Positions 46,716 through 58,728 of a DNA stretch of 64,000 nucleotides are shown piece after piece. This stretch comes from Cupriavidus necator. Its GTDB lineage: Bacteria; Pseudomonadota; Gammaproteobacteria; Burkholderiales; Burkholderiaceae. The stretch lies in assembly GCF_013141915.1 (NCBI RefSeq), contig NZ_SROX01000002.1, positions 310,001-374,000 on the forward strand, read 5' to 3'. Made by a program: the position numbers and the translations under genes. How positions within the stretch are numbered: position 1 is the stretch's first letter; every line of letters begins with the position of its first letter. A model generated the notes under the pieces. That model was not told the DNA's origin. It ran no database searches and saw only the letters and a list, made by a program, of their open reading frames with translations.

Positions 46716-47210
46716 ATGGCGATTCCGATCCGCCTGACGGTCAACGGCAAGCCCGTTGACGCGCAGGTAGAACCCAACACCCTCCTGGTCCAGTTCCTGC
46801 GCGAACAGCTGCGCCTGACCGGCACCCACGTCGGCTGCGATACCGCACAATGCGGCGCGTGCACGGTCCACCTGGATGGGCGGGCGGTCAAGTCGTGCAA
46901 CTTGCTGGCGCTGCAAGCGGACGGCGCCACCGTGACCACCATTGAAGGGCTGGCGGGCCAGGCCGGCAATGGCCTGCATCCGATGCAGGAAGCCTTCCGC
47001 GAATGCCATGGCCTGCAATGCGGCTTCTGCACGCCCGGCATGGTGATGAGCGCGACGGCGCTGGTGCAGGAACATCCGGACGCCGATGCCGCCACCATCC
47101 GCGCGCACCTGGACGGCAACCTGTGCCGCTGCACCGGCTACCACAACATCGTGCGCGCGGTGCAGCAGGGCCAGGCGGCCATGCAGGGCACCGCGGCCAG
47201 CGCGGAATAA
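46716..47210 (+). CDS. coxS: molybdenum hydroxylase small subunit, 2x[2Fe-2S] (CoxS-like)
   Basis: 164-residue electron-transfer subunit. The start at 46716 ([11 protein letters not shown]) has GGAGAC seven bases ahead; an ATG 12 bases earlier lacks one. Cysteines 41, 46, 49 and 61 form the plant-ferredoxin-type cluster ([16 protein letters not shown]) and 102, 105, 137 and 139 ([15 protein letters not shown]) the second. It carries electrons from the Mo site of CoxL to FAD in CoxM. First gene of the cluster. Confidence 0.95.
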   Translation: MAIPIRLTVNGKPVDAQVEPNTLLVQFLREQLRLTGTHVGCDTAQCGACTVHLDGRAVKSCNLLALQADGATVTTIEGLAGQAGNGLHPMQEAFRECHGLQCGFCTPGMVMSATALVQEHPDADAATIRAHLDGNLCRCTGYHNIVRAVQQGQAAMQGTAASAE

Positions 47211-47222
47211 CGGAGACCGGCC

Positions 47223-49604
<2,382 letters not shown>

Positions 49605-49631
49605 TCCAACCGCATCGCAAAGGAAACCGAC

Positions 49632-50432
49632 ATGTACGCATTCAACTTTGAACGCGCCGCGGATGCCCAGGCGGCGGTGGCCAAGCTCAAGGCCGATCCC
49701 GACGCCAAGTTCCTCGGCGGCGGCCAGAGCCTGCTGGCGGCGATGAAGCTGCGACTGGCCTCGCCGTCCATGCTGGTCGACGTGGCCAGGATCCCCGGCA
49801 TGGCCGCAATTCGCGTCGAAGGCAATGAGGTGGTCATCGGCGCCGCCGCGCGCCATGCCGACGTCGAGGTCAACGCCGAGGTGCGCCAGCGCATTCCGGC
49901 GCTGGCGGTGCTGGCCGGCGGCATCGGCGACCGGCAGGTGCGGGCGATGGGCACCCTCGGCGGCGCGCTGGCCAATGATGATCCGGCCGCGGATTATCCG
50001 GCGGGCGTGCTGGGACTGGGCGCGACCGTGGTCACCGACCGGCGCAGCATCGCGGCGGATGACTTTTTCAAGGCCCTCTATGAAACCGCGCTAGAACCCG
50101 ACGAGCTGATCACCGCGGTGCGCTTCCCGATCGTGGACCAGGCCGCCTACGTCAAGTTCCGCAATCCCGCCTCGCGCTTCGCGCTGGTGGGGGTGATGGT
50201 GGCGCGTACCGGCAATGCCGTGCGCGTGGCGGTCACGGGCGCGGCGGACAGCGTGTTTCGTTGCCAGCCGCTGGAGCAGGCGCTGGCGGCCAATTTCACC
50301 GCTCAGGCAGCGCGCGCGGTGAAGGTGGACGCGGCGAGGCTGAACACCGACCTGCATGCGTCGGCGGAATACCGGGCGCATTTGATTCCGGTGCTGGCGG
50401 CGAAGGCGGTGGAGGCGGCGCTGAAGGGCTAG
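49632..50432 (+). CDS. coxM: molybdenum hydroxylase FAD subunit (CoxM-like)
   Basis: 266-residue FAD-binding subunit. AKFLGGGQSLLAAMKLRLASPSMLVDVARI (about 28-57) and DRQVRAMGTLGGALANDDPAADYPAGVLGLGA (about 101-132) are the two flavin-contact blocks of the family. It takes electrons from CoxS and passes them to the final acceptor. It starts 27 bases after coxL. A palindromic repeat begins 24 bases after its stop. Confidence 0.94.
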   Translation: MYAFNFERAADAQAAVAKLKADPDAKFLGGGQSLLAAMKLRLASPSMLVDVARIPGMAAIRVEGNEVVIGAAARHADVEVNAEVRQRIPALAVLAGGIGDRQVRAMGTLGGALANDDPAADYPAGVLGLGATVVTDRRSIAADDFFKALYETALEPDELITAVRFPIVDQAAYVKFRNPASRFALVGVMVARTGNAVRVAVTGAADSVFRCQPLEQALAANFTAQAARAVKVDAARLNTDLHASAEYRAHLIPVLAAKAVEAALKG

Positions 50433-50456
50433 CGTTTCTCCACGGCCGCATGTTGT

Positions 50457-50486
50457 CTCCCCTCTCCCGCAAGCGGGAGAGGGGAG
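50457..50486. repeat. palindromic repeat copy between coxM and coxD
   Basis: 14-bp perfect arms CTCCCCTCTCCCGC (50457-50470) and GCGGGAGAGGGGAG (50473-50486) with an AA loop. It divides the structural genes (S-L-M) from the maturation genes (D-E-G-F) and could lower readthrough or protect the upstream message. Same family as 15792 and 54895. Confidence 0.9.
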
Positions 50487-50531
50487 CAAACCGCCGGCGT
50501 GCGAGATCCGTCGGCAAACAAGAACGCCCTC

Positions 50532-51428
50532 ATGCTCCCCACCTCCATCGACGACACCCTCGCCCAGCTCGCACACCAGCAATACTTCGCCGACCGCGAA
50601 ACCGCCACGGTGCTCTACCTCGCGCTGCGCATGCAGCGCCCGCTGTTCCTCGAGGGCGAGCCCGGCGTCGGCAAGACCGCGCTAGCGCAGGCGATGGCGG
50701 GCGTGCTCGGCACGCGGTTGCTGCGACTGCAGTGCTACGAGGGGCTGGACGCCGCCAGCGCGCTCTACGAATGGGACTACCCGCGCCAGATCATGGCGCT
50801 GCGCCTGGCTGAAGCCCGTGGCGAGCGGCCCGAGGCGCAGTCGCTGTACCACGACGACTACCTGCTCAAGCGCCCGCTGCTGGAGGCACTGCTGCCAGAC
50901 CCCGCCGCCCCCGAGGTGCCGCGCGTGCTGCTGATCGACGAGATCGACCGCGCCGACGAACCGTTCGAGGCCTTTCTGCTGGAAGTCCTCTCCGAATTCC
51001 AGGTCTCGATCCCGGAGATCGGCGTGATCCGCGCCGAGCGGCCGCCGTTGATCGTGATCACCTCCAACCGCACGCGCGAAGTCCATGACGCCCTCAAGCG
51101 CCGCTGCCTGTACCAATGGGTTGGCTATCCGGAGCGCGAGCGGGAACTGGAGATCGTCGCGGCGCGCGCGCCCGAGGCCGCGGCCGCGCTGCAGGTGCAG
51201 GCCATCGATTTCGTGCACCGGCTGCGCGGCATCGACCTGTTCAAGGCGCCCGGCATCGCCGAGGCCATCGACTGGTGCCGCGCGCTGGCCGCGCTGGGCA
51301 CCACCGAACTCGACCCGCAATCCGTGCGCGATACGCTGGGCGTGCTGCTCAAGTACCAGGACGACCTGGCACGCGTGGACGGCCCTACCGTCGCCCAGCT
51401 GCTGGCGGGCGCCGCGCCCGGAGGCTGA
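50532..51428 (+). CDS. coxD: MoxR-type AAA ATPase (CoxD-like)
   Basis: 298-residue chaperone-like ATPase. The start at 50532 (MLPTSIDDTLAQLA) is preferred over an upstream in-frame start lying in the repeat region. Walker A GEPGVGKT is at 42-49, Walker B VLLIDEIDRADEPFEAFLLE near 140, sensor 1 ITSNRTRE near 178. In Oligotropha, CoxD helps insert the sulfur/copper of the CO dehydrogenase site; here, with a form II enzyme, it likely helps Mo-site sulfuration. It works with the VWA protein encoded next. Confidence 0.93.
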   Translation: MLPTSIDDTLAQLAHQQYFADRETATVLYLALRMQRPLFLEGEPGVGKTALAQAMAGVLGTRLLRLQCYEGLDAASALYEWDYPRQIMALRLAEARGERPEAQSLYHDDYLLKRPLLEALLPDPAAPEVPRVLLIDEIDRADEPFEAFLLEVLSEFQVSIPEIGVIRAERPPLIVITSNRTREVHDALKRRCLYQWVGYPERERELEIVAARAPEAAAALQVQAIDFVHRLRGIDLFKAPGIAEAIDWCRALAALGTTELDPQSVRDTLGVLLKYQDDLARVDGPTVAQLLAGAAPGG

Positions 51429-51430
51429 GC

Positions 51431-52681
51431 GTGGCGATGCTGCATGCCGCCGCACCGCCTCGGCCCGCCCGCTTGCCGGTGCTGGCGCGCAACGTTACGC
51501 ACTTCATGCGGCTGTTGCGCGACGGCGGCTTCGCGCTGTCGCCCGCCCATGCCGTCGATGCCTTGCACGCGCTGCGCCATGTCGATATCGGCCAGCGCGC
51601 CGAAGTACGCGCCGCGCTGGCGGCGCTGGTGCTGTCGGGCCCCGACCAGCGGCCGCTGTTCGATGCCGCCTTCGACCTGTTCTGGCGCGATCCCGACTGG
51701 GAAGGCAAGCTGCGTGCGCTGTTGCTGCCGCGGGTCGACGCGGGCGCGCCGCCGCCGAAGCGCAGCAACCGGCTGGCGGATGCGCTGGCGGCGCGCCAGC
51801 CCCCGCCATCGTCACGACCGGCACAGGCCGAGGCAGAACGCATCCACGTACCGCTGACCTTCTCCGACCAGGAGCGCCTGGCACAACGCGATTTCGAAAC
51901 CCTGACCGCGCAGGAATGGCGCGCGCTGCAGCACCTGGTGCGCACGCGCCGCGCCCATCTTGCATTGCAGCGCACGCGCCGGCTGCGCGCCGCCACCTGC
52001 GGCACGCACGCCGACCTGCGCGCCAGTGCGCGCCTGGCGGTGCGCCAGCATGGCGAATGGCTGCGCTGGAAATTCCGCAAGCGCGCCGAGCGCAAGCCGC
52101 CGCTGGTGCTGCTGCTCGACATCTCCGGCTCGATGAGCCAGTACTCGCGCGCGGTGCTGTACTTCTGCCATGCGCTGATGCAGTCGCGCGAGCGGCTGGC
52201 GGTGTTCCTGTTCGGCACGCGGCTGACCAACATCACCCGCTCGCTGCGCGAACGCGACCCAGACGAGGCCGTCGCCGTCATCACCGGTCAGGTGCGCGAC
52301 TGGGCCGGCGGCACCCGCATCGGCGCGGCCCTGGCGAGCTTCAACCGCCACTGGGCGCGGCGCACGCTGTCCGGGCGCGCCACCGTGCTGCTGGTCACCG
52401 ACGGCCTGGACCACGAGCAGATCGAACTGCTGGGCGAAGAGATGGCGCGGCTGCGCCGCTTTGCGCACCGCATCGTCTGGCTCAATCCGCTGCTGCGCTA
52501 CCCCGGCTTCGCGCCCCAGGCGCGTGGCGTGCAGGCCATCCTGCCGCACGTCGACGCCCTGCGCCCCGCCCATAACCTGGACAGCCTGCTGGCGCTCGAG
52601 ACGCTGCTGTCCGACCACGGCGGCCCGGTCCGGGCCGCTGCCCCCGCCACGCCCCACAAGGAAGCCCCGCCATGGAAATGA
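51431..52681 (+). CDS. coxE: VWA-domain protein (CoxE-like)
   Basis: 416 residues. I take the GTG at 51431, with GGAGG six bases upstream; an ATG at 51437 is the alternative. The MIDAS motif is D230-x-S-x-S in LLLDISGSMSQYSRAVLYF, with LVTDGLDHEQIE near 320 completing the metal site. MoxR-VWA pairs act together in metallocentre assembly. It begins two bases after coxD and its end overlaps coxG by 10 bases. Confidence 0.93.
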   Translation: MAMLHAAAPPRPARLPVLARNVTHFMRLLRDGGFALSPAHAVDALHALRHVDIGQRAEVRAALAALVLSGPDQRPLFDAAFDLFWRDPDWEGKLRALLLPRVDAGAPPPKRSNRLADALAARQPPPSSRPAQAEAERIHVPLTFSDQERLAQRDFETLTAQEWRALQHLVRTRRAHLALQRTRRLRAATCGTHADLRASARLAVRQHGEWLRWKFRKRAERKPPLVLLLDISGSMSQYSRAVLYFCHALMQSRERLAVFLFGTRLTNITRSLRERDPDEAVAVITGQVRDWAGGTRIGAALASFNRHWARRTLSGRATVLLVTDGLDHEQIELLGEEMARLRRFAHRIVWLNPLLRYPGFAPQARGVQAILPHVDALRPAHNLDSLLALETLLSDHGGPVRAAAPATPHKEAPPWK

Positions 52682-53229
52682 ACCAGAGCCAGCGCCTGCC
52701 GGTCCCGCAGCAGGTGGCATGGGAAGCGCTCAATGACACCGAGCTGCTCAAGCAATGCATCCCGGGATGTGAGAGTATCGAGCCCGACGGTGACCACGGC
52801 TACCTGCTGGCCATGACGGCCGCGGTGGGTCCGGTCAAGGCGCGCTTCAAGGGCCGCATGGCGCTGGAAGACATCCAGGCGCCCGACAGCTACACCATCC
52901 GTTTCGACGGCCAGGGCGGCGCCGCGGGCTTCGGCAAGGGCAGCGCCCGGGTCAGGCTGGAACCAGACGGTGATGAAACTGTCCTGACCTATACCGTCAA
53001 CGCGCAGGTGGGGGGCAAGATCGCACAGATCGGCTCGCGGCTGGTGGACGCCGCGGCACGCAAGATGGCAGATACCTTCTTTGCGCGCTTCACCGAGGCC
53101 GTCACCCCTGACGCCACCGACAGCACGCCAGCGGCCGAGGGCGCCCCCGCCGCAGCCGCCGGCGATAACGAACCGACAGAGCAAGCGAAGCGGAAACGAT
53201 CATGGACAGCGTGGATCTCGAAGTCCTGA
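52672..53229 (+). CDS. coxG: CoxG-family protein (SRPBCC domain)
   Basis: 185 residues; an SRPBCC fold at about 1-145 (RLPVPQQVAWEALNDTELLKQCIPGCESIE, then GGAAGFGKGSARVRLEPDGDETVLTYTVNAQVGGKIAQIGSRLVD). CoxG is needed to recruit or assemble CO dehydrogenase-type enzymes at the membrane. The C-terminus is Ala/Pro/Glu-rich with a basic end (KRKRSWTAW). It overlaps coxE by 10 bases and the XdhC-like gene by 28 bases, so the module is tightly coupled. Confidence 0.92.
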   Translation: MEMNQSQRLPVPQQVAWEALNDTELLKQCIPGCESIEPDGDHGYLLAMTAAVGPVKARFKGRMALEDIQAPDSYTIRFDGQGGAAGFGKGSARVRLEPDGDETVLTYTVNAQVGGKIAQIGSRLVDAAARKMADTFFARFTEAVTPDATDSTPAAEGAPAAAAGDNEPTEQAKRKRSWTAWISKS

Positions 53230-54239
53230 AGAACAGCGTGCAGTGGCAGCAGCAAGGCCATCGCGTGCTGCTGGTAACGGTAGTGCGGACCTGGGGCTCG
53301 TCGCCCCGGCCCGAGGGTGCGATGCTGGCCGTGCGCGACGACGGCCTGGTAGTGGGCTCGGTCTCGGGCGGCTGTATCGAGGACGACATCATCGACCGCG
53401 TGCGCCGGCAAGGCATCACGTCGGAGCGCCCCGAAGCGATCAAGTACGGCATCAGCGCCGAGGAAGCCCACCGCTTTGGCCTGCCGTGCGGCGGCACCAT
53501 CGAACTGGTCGCCGAGCCGCTCAAGCCGGCCAGCGGCATCGCCGAACTGCTCGACGCCGTGGAACACGGCCGCCTGGTGGCGCGCACGCTGGACATGGCC
53601 ACGGGCGTGGCCACGCTGGGACCGGCCAATGCTACCGACGGACTCGCCTTCGACGGCAAGACCCTGCTGACCATCCACGGCCCGCGCTACCGCATGCTGG
53701 TGATCGGAGCCGGGCAGCTGTCCAAGTACCTGTGCCAGATCGCGGTGGGCCTGGGCTTCCAGGTCACGGTCTGCGACCCGCGCGAGGAATACACCGAAAC
53801 CTGGGACATCCCGGGCGTGACCATGGTGCGGACCATGCCGGACGACACCGTCACCGACATGAAGCTGGACGAGCGCTGCGCCGTGATCGCGCTGACGCAC
53901 GACCCCAAGCTCGACGACCTGGCGCTGATGGAGGCGCTGCGCACCCGGGCTTTCTATGTGGGCGCGCTGGGTTCGCGCCGCAACAACCAGGCGCGCCGCG
54001 AACGGCTCAAGGAGTTCGACCTGAGCGAGCTGCAGCTGGCGCGCCTGCACGGCCCGGTGGGCATCTATATCGGCAGCCGCACCCCGCCGGAGATCGCAAT
54101 CTCGATCCTGGCCGAGGTGATCGCGGCCAAGAATCATGTCTCGCTGCCCGACATCCTGCAGGTGGAAGGCGCCAAGGCCGCGCGCGAGATGGCCGCCAGC
54201 ACCGGCAGCAGCTGCGACGTTGCGCCCGATCCTGCCTGA
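53202..54239 (+). CDS. XdhC/CoxI-family molybdenum cofactor protein
   Basis: 345 residues. The N-terminal XdhC_CoxI domain has VVRTWGSSPRPEGAMLAV and GSVSGGCIEDDII; the C-terminal Rossmann-like part has MLVIGAGQLSKYLCQIAVGLGF near 165 and VTVCDPREEYTETW. XdhC proteins bind the Mo cofactor, protect it and pass it, sulfurated, to the apoenzyme. In cox clusters this place is called CoxF or CoxI. It overlaps coxG and precedes mocA. Confidence 0.92.
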   Translation: MDSVDLEVLKNSVQWQQQGHRVLLVTVVRTWGSSPRPEGAMLAVRDDGLVVGSVSGGCIEDDIIDRVRRQGITSERPEAIKYGISAEEAHRFGLPCGGTIELVAEPLKPASGIAELLDAVEHGRLVARTLDMATGVATLGPANATDGLAFDGKTLLTIHGPRYRMLVIGAGQLSKYLCQIAVGLGFQVTVCDPREEYTETWDIPGVTMVRTMPDDTVTDMKLDERCAVIALTHDPKLDDLALMEALRTRAFYVGALGSRRNNQARRERLKEFDLSELQLARLHGPVGIYIGSRTPPEIAISILAEVIAAKNHVSLPDILQVEGAKAAREMAASTGSSCDVAPDPA

Positions 54240-54257
54240 CGACCCCGCGAGTACGCC

Positions 54258-54863
54258 ATGACCGCAGCCCCCAACGCTCCCCTGCTTCGCACCGACCTGC
54301 CCACCGGCATCCTGCTGGCCGCGGGGTTCGGCCGCCGCTTCGATGCCGCCGGCAAGCGCAACAAGCTGCTCGAGGTCCTGCCGGGCGGCCGCACCGTCGC
54401 CTGGCGCAGCGCCCGCACGCTGGCCGCGGCCTTGCCTGAGTCGATCGCCGTGGTCCGCCCGGGCAACCCGGCCCTGGCCGAAGAGCTGCGCCGCGGCGGC
54501 TGCCGCGTACTGGAAGCGCCGGAGGCCGAAGCCGGCATGGGCGCGGCGTTGCGCGCCGCGGTAGCGGCCACGCCGGAAGCACGCGGCTGGGTGGTGGCGC
54601 TGGCGGACATGCCGTGGCTGCCGATGGAACTGATCCGCGCGGTGGCGCTGACGATCACCTCGCCCGAGACCATCGCCGCGCCATGGCGCAACGGTCAACG
54701 GGGTCATCCGGTGGGCTTTGGCGCGGCATGGCGTGAAGCCCTGCTGGCACTGGACGGCGACGAAGGCGGGCGCGCGCTGCTGAAGGACCAGCCGGTGACG
54801 CGGATCCTGACCGAGGACGAGGGGGCGTTCCGGGATATCGATACGCCGGCGGATTTGCGCTGA
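54258..54863 (+). CDS. mocA: molybdenum cofactor cytidylyltransferase (MocA-like)
   Basis: 201-residue nucleotidyltransferase adding CMP to molybdopterin, the cofactor form used by xanthine oxidase-family enzymes. N-terminal GILLAAGFGRRFDAAGKRNK replaces the usual LAAGxSxRMG-xxK with a slightly longer loop; VVALADMPW near 115 is the metal-binding motif; GHPVGFGAAWREAL is the C-terminal signature. Last gene of the cluster, 18 bases after the XdhC-like gene and followed by a palindromic repeat. Confidence 0.9.
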   Translation: MTAAPNAPLLRTDLPTGILLAAGFGRRFDAAGKRNKLLEVLPGGRTVAWRSARTLAAALPESIAVVRPGNPALAEELRRGGCRVLEAPEAEAGMGAALRAAVAATPEARGWVVALADMPWLPMELIRAVALTITSPETIAAPWRNGQRGHPVGFGAAWREALLALDGDEGGRALLKDQPVTRILTEDEGAFRDIDTPADLR

Positions 54864-54894
54864 GGCTGAGGCGCTCAACCTGCCGCTTGCGTGC

Positions 54895-54922
54895 TCCCCT
54901 CTCCCGCAAGCGGGAGAGGGGA
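54895..54922. repeat. palindromic repeat copy after mocA
   Basis: 13-bp perfect arms TCCCCTCTCCCGC (54895-54907) and GCGGGAGAGGGGA (54910-54922) with an AA loop, 31 bases after the mocA stop. It lies between converging mocA and phhB, and may act as the 3' end of the hydroxylase transcript. Confidence 0.9.
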
Positions 54923-54980
54923 CCGGCTTGCGGTGGTTCAAACGGCAACGCTGCCAGGCAGCTCAGCAGCCGCAGCAGCC

Positions 54981-55331
54981 TCAGCCGCCCACGTCCCCCT
55001 CGGCCAGCTCCGTAGTCTTCACCGCCATGATGAAATCATTCCGGTGCAGCCCCTTGATCTTCTTGGTCCGCCACGACACCGTGGCATGTCCCCAGCCAAA
55101 GCTGATCTCGGGGTGATGCCCCTGCGCCTCGGCCAGTTGCCCGACGCCGTTCACGAACGCCAGCGCCTGCGCGAAATTGCCGAAGGTAAAACGCCGTTCA
55201 AGCCGCGTGGCGCCGTCCGCCAGTTCCCAGCCAGGGGCCTGCTCCAATAGCGCTTCCGCCTCGGCGGGCGCCAGCGGCGGCACCCCTCCACGGCAGGGCG
55301 TGCACGATTGCGTCGCCAGATCTTCGCTCAT
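54981..55331 (-). CDS. phhB: pterin-4a-carbinolamine dehydratase
   Basis: 116 residues. The start at 55329-55331 (MSEDLATQSCTPCRGG) matches the family. AEAQGHHPEISFGWGHATVSWRTKKIKGLHRNDFIMA carries the His-His-Pro and later conserved His and Asp of the active site. It regenerates the pterin cofactor of phenylalanine hydroxylase; no phhA gene is in the window. A CxxC (CTPC) near residue 10 is common in this group. It is 31 bases downstream of otsA and may be transcribed with it. Confidence 0.94.
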   Translation of the reverse strand: MSEDLATQSCTPCRGGVPPLAPAEAEALLEQAPGWELADGATRLERRFTFGNFAQALAFVNGVGQLAEAQGHHPEISFGWGHATVSWRTKKIKGLHRNDFIMAVKTTELAEGDVGG

Positions 55332-55362
55332 GGTCTTGCTCCCCGACCGCAAGGCGCGCAGC

Positions 55363-56754
55363 CTACGCGCCTTCGGTCTCGGTCAATGCGCGCAGGAATT
55401 CACGGCTCCACCAGTGCACATCCTGCGCGCGGATGCGTTCCAGCAGTTTCTGGTGGCGCTGCTGGCGCTCGGCCAGCGGCATGTGCAGCGCCTGCTGGAT
55501 CGCCTGCGCGGTCGCGCGCGTGTCGTAGGGGTTGACCAGCAAGGCCTCGCGCAACTGCTCGGCCGCGCCGGCAAAGCGCGACAGCACCAGCACGCCGGGA
55601 TCCTCGGGGTCTTGCGCCGCGATGAACTCCTTCGCCACCAGGTTCATGCCGTCGCGCAGCGGCGTCACCAGTGCCACGCGGCTGGCGCGGCACAGCCCGG
55701 GCAGCCGTTTGCGCGCGGTGGTGCGGTGGATATAGCGCACCGGCATCCAGTCCAGCTCACCGAACTCGCCGTTGATCGAGCCGCTCAGCTGCTCCATCTC
55801 GCGGCGCAGGTCGACATAGGCGTCGACCGATTCGCGCGACGGCGCGGCAATCTGCACCAGCGTCGCGCTCGAGCGATTTTCCGGATACTCGGCCAGCAGC
55901 CGGTAGAACGCCTTGAGCCGCTGCGGCAGGCCCTTGGAATAGTCGAGCCGGTCGATGCCCAGCAGCAGCCGGCGGCGCGCATATTGCGCGCACATCATCT
56001 CGTAGGTTTCCTGCGCTTCCTCGCCGCGGCCCAGTTCCATGAACTCGTCGACATCGATGCCGATCGGGAACGCCTGCGCCCGCACCGTGCGGTGGAAGGC
56101 GCGGTAGCGATGCTCGCCCATCGGCTCGGCCTGCGCTTCGGCCTGCACGTAGCGCGAGAAGTGCTCGACGTCGGCATGGCTCTGGAAGCCGAGCACGTCG
56201 TAGGCAAACAGCGCGCGCATCAGCCACTCATGCTGCGGAATCGCGGCCAGGATCAGCGGCGGCGGCAGCGGCACGTGCAGGAAGAAGCCGATCTTCTGCC
56301 CGCAGCCGATCGCGCGCAGCTCAGAGGCCAGCGGGATCAGGTGGTAATCGTGGATCCAGATGATGTCGTCGGGCTCCAGCAGCGGTGCCAGCTTGCGCGC
56401 GAACAGCTGGTTCACGCGCCGGTAGCCGTTGAGGAAGTTCGAATCGAAATCCGCCAGGTCCAGCCGGTAGTGGAACACCGGCCACAGCACGCCGTTGCTG
56501 TAGCCCAGGTAGTAGGCGTCGTGGTCTTCGCGGCTCAGGTCGACGGTGGCCAGCGTGACATTGCCGGCCTGCTGCAGGTGCAGGTCGCCTTCGCCGGGGG
56601 TGCCGCCCTGGGCGGTTTCCAGCGCCTTGCCGCTCCAGCCGAACCACAGGCCACCGGTCTGCCGCAGGGCTTCGGACAGCGCGACGGCGAGGCCGCCCGC
56701 GGCCACGTTGCGGGGATCTGCGACCCGGTTGGATACCGCTACAAGTCTAGGCAT
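55363..56754 (-). CDS. otsA: trehalose-6-phosphate synthase
   Basis: 463-residue GT20 glycosyltransferase joining UDP-glucose and glucose-6-phosphate. Motifs: [24 protein letters not shown] at the start, [11 protein letters not shown] near 130, [18 protein letters not shown] near 262, and [18 protein letters not shown] near 360. All usual active-site blocks are seen. Third gene of otsB-GH15-otsA; trehalose serves as an osmoprotectant. Confidence 0.96.
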   Translation of the reverse strand: MPRLVAVSNRVADPRNVAAGGLAVALSEALRQTGGLWFGWSGKALETAQGGTPGEGDLHLQQAGNVTLATVDLSREDHDAYYLGYSNGVLWPVFHYRLDLADFDSNFLNGYRRVNQLFARKLAPLLEPDDIIWIHDYHLIPLASELRAIGCGQKIGFFLHVPLPPPLILAAIPQHEWLMRALFAYDVLGFQSHADVEHFSRYVQAEAQAEPMGEHRYRAFHRTVRAQAFPIGIDVDEFMELGRGEEAQETYEMMCAQYARRRLLLGIDRLDYSKGLPQRLKAFYRLLAEYPENRSSATLVQIAAPSRESVDAYVDLRREMEQLSGSINGEFGELDWMPVRYIHRTTARKRLPGLCRASRVALVTPLRDGMNLVAKEFIAAQDPEDPGVLVLSRFAGAAEQLREALLVNPYDTRATAQAIQQALHMPLAERQQRHQKLLERIRAQDVHWWSREFLRALTETEGA

Positions 56755-56852
56755 AGATCTTCTTCTTCAGTTCCTTGTTCCTGGTGCTGCTGCTTGCCGG
56801 CGCTTTCTGCCGGCGTGGTCTCGAGGTCCTGCGCGCCGCCATGCGTGCCGGA

Positions 56853-58718
56853 TCAGATCACCGTGTCCCACGGCGCTGACAGCCGCATGGCGCCATTGAT
56901 CAGGCCGACCATCGAATAGGTCTGCGGGAAATTGCCCCACATTTCGCCCGTCACCGGATGCGTATCCTCCGACAGCAGCCCGAGCGGGTTGCGCGAGGCC
57001 AGCATGGCCTCGAAGATTTCGCGCGCCTCATCCCGGCGACCGATGCGCGCGAGTGCGTCAATGCGCCAGAAGGTGCAAATATTGAACGCGGTCTCGGGCT
57101 TGCCGAAATCGTCCGGCGCCTCGTAGCGGCGCATGTAGGGGCCGTCGCAGAGCGAGGTCTCGAGCGCCTTGACGGTGGCGACAAAGCGCGGGTCGCGCGG
57201 GTCGATGAAGTTGACCTCGGCCATCAGCAGCACGCTGGCGTCCAGTTCGCGCCCGCCGAAGCTCTCGGCAAAGGCCTGGCGCGATTCGCTCCACGACTCG
57301 GCCAGGATGCGTTCCTTCATGCGTTGCGCGTGGCCCTGCCAGTACGCGGCGCGCTCCGGCAGCAGCAGCTTCTCGGCAATCTTTGCCAGCCGGTCACAGG
57401 CGGCCCAACTCATCAACGCCGATGAGGTATGCACGCGTGCCCGCGTGCGCAGCTCCCACATGCCGGCGTCGGGCGTGCCGAACACCCGCACCGCCTGCTC
57501 GCCCACCGTTTCCAGGCGGCCGAACTCGGCCGGACCGCCGCGATGCAGCAGCCGGTGGTCGTGGAAAGCCTGTGCCGCACCCAGCACCACGTTGCCATAG
57601 ACATCATGCTGGAAGTGCTCCTGCGCCTGGTTGCCGACGCGCACCGGTCCCATGCCGCGGTAGCCGGGCAGGTGGTCGAGCATGCTTTCGGGCAGCTCGC
57701 GCTCCAGGCCGATGCCGTACAGCGGCTGGATATGGCCGTCCTGCGACTGCATCACCACGTTGGACAGCCAGCGCAGGTAGTCCTCCATGGTGCCGACCTC
57801 GGACAGGCTGTTGAGCGCGCGCACCACGAAGAAGGCATCGCGCAGCCAGCAGAAGCGGTAGTCCCAGTTGCGGCCGCTGCCCGGCGCTTCCGGAATGCTG
57901 GTGGTCATGGCCGCGACGATGGCGCCGGTTTCTTCGAACAGCGACATCTTCAGCGTGATCGCGGCGCGGATCACCGCGTCCTGCCATTCGCGCGGCACCG
58001 CCAGGCGGCGGCTCCACAGGCGCCAGTAGGCGGTGGTTTCCTGCTCGAAGTCGCGCGCGGTCTCTTCCACGCCGTGCGTCAGGGTCTCGTCAGGACCCAG
58101 GATGAAGTTGTGCCCGCGCGTGACCAGGAACGGCGTGTGCGACAGCACGTAGGCCATTGGCGCGTCGGTGGTCATGCGCAGGGTCATGTCGTCGCCGATA
58201 TAGCGCACGTGGCTGCTGCCGCGCGTCGTCTGCGGCGCCTTGCGGCCCCATTCGAAGCGCGGCGCCACCACCACGCGCACGCGCGGCGCGCCGCGCACCG
58301 GACGGATGCGGCGGATCAGCGTGGTCGGGCGGAAATAGCGCCCGAGGCGGAAAAAACGCGGCGCAAAGTCAGTGATCTCCAGGCAGTTGCCGTGGGTGTC
58401 CGTCAGCCGCGTGCGCAGCACCGCGGTATTGGGTTCGTACCACTGCCGCGACGAATGGAAATCCTCGATCTCGATCGAAAAATGGCCGGCGTTCTCGCTG
58501 GGATCCAGCAAGGCATTGAACACCGGGTCGCCGTCGAAGCGCGGCAGGCACGACCAGACGATGCGTCCGCGGCAGTCGACCAGCGCTGAGATGGCGCAGT
58601 TGCCGATCATGCCAAGCGACAGCGACGGGTTGGCGAAGCGCGTGCCGCCGTCCACGGTACGGTTGACGCCTGCGGTCGGCGGCTTGCCCAGGTCTCCAGG
58701 GCTGCTCGGATTGGTCAC
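56853..58718 (-). CDS. GH15-family glucoamylase-like / trehalase-like protein
   Basis: 621-residue glycoside hydrolase family 15 protein. The GTG at 58716-58718 (then TNPSSPGDLG) has GGGAG just upstream and lies 10 bases after the otsB stop. The N-terminal beta domain is about 30-240 (GNCAISALVDCRGRIVWSCLPRFDGDPVFN); the (alpha/alpha)6 catalytic domain has GRNWDYRFCWLRDAFF near 285 and MWELRTRARVHTSSALMSWAACDRL near 425. Actinobacterial relatives are trehalases. Its place between otsB and otsA suggests that it tunes trehalose, but hydrolytic specificity is inferred. Confidence 0.88.
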   Translation of the reverse strand: MTNPSSPGDLGKPPTAGVNRTVDGGTRFANPSLSLGMIGNCAISALVDCRGRIVWSCLPRFDGDPVFNALLDPSENAGHFSIEIEDFHSSRQWYEPNTAVLRTRLTDTHGNCLEITDFAPRFFRLGRYFRPTTLIRRIRPVRGAPRVRVVVAPRFEWGRKAPQTTRGSSHVRYIGDDMTLRMTTDAPMAYVLSHTPFLVTRGHNFILGPDETLTHGVEETARDFEQETTAYWRLWSRRLAVPREWQDAVIRAAITLKMSLFEETGAIVAAMTTSIPEAPGSGRNWDYRFCWLRDAFFVVRALNSLSEVGTMEDYLRWLSNVVMQSQDGHIQPLYGIGLERELPESMLDHLPGYRGMGPVRVGNQAQEHFQHDVYGNVVLGAAQAFHDHRLLHRGGPAEFGRLETVGEQAVRVFGTPDAGMWELRTRARVHTSSALMSWAACDRLAKIAEKLLLPERAAYWQGHAQRMKERILAESWSESRQAFAESFGGRELDASVLLMAEVNFIDPRDPRFVATVKALETSLCDGPYMRRYEAPDDFGKPETAFNICTFWRIDALARIGRRDEAREIFEAMLASRNPLGLLSEDTHPVTGEMWGNFPQTYSMVGLINGAMRLSAPWDTVI

Positions 58719-58728
58719 GGGTTCTCCC

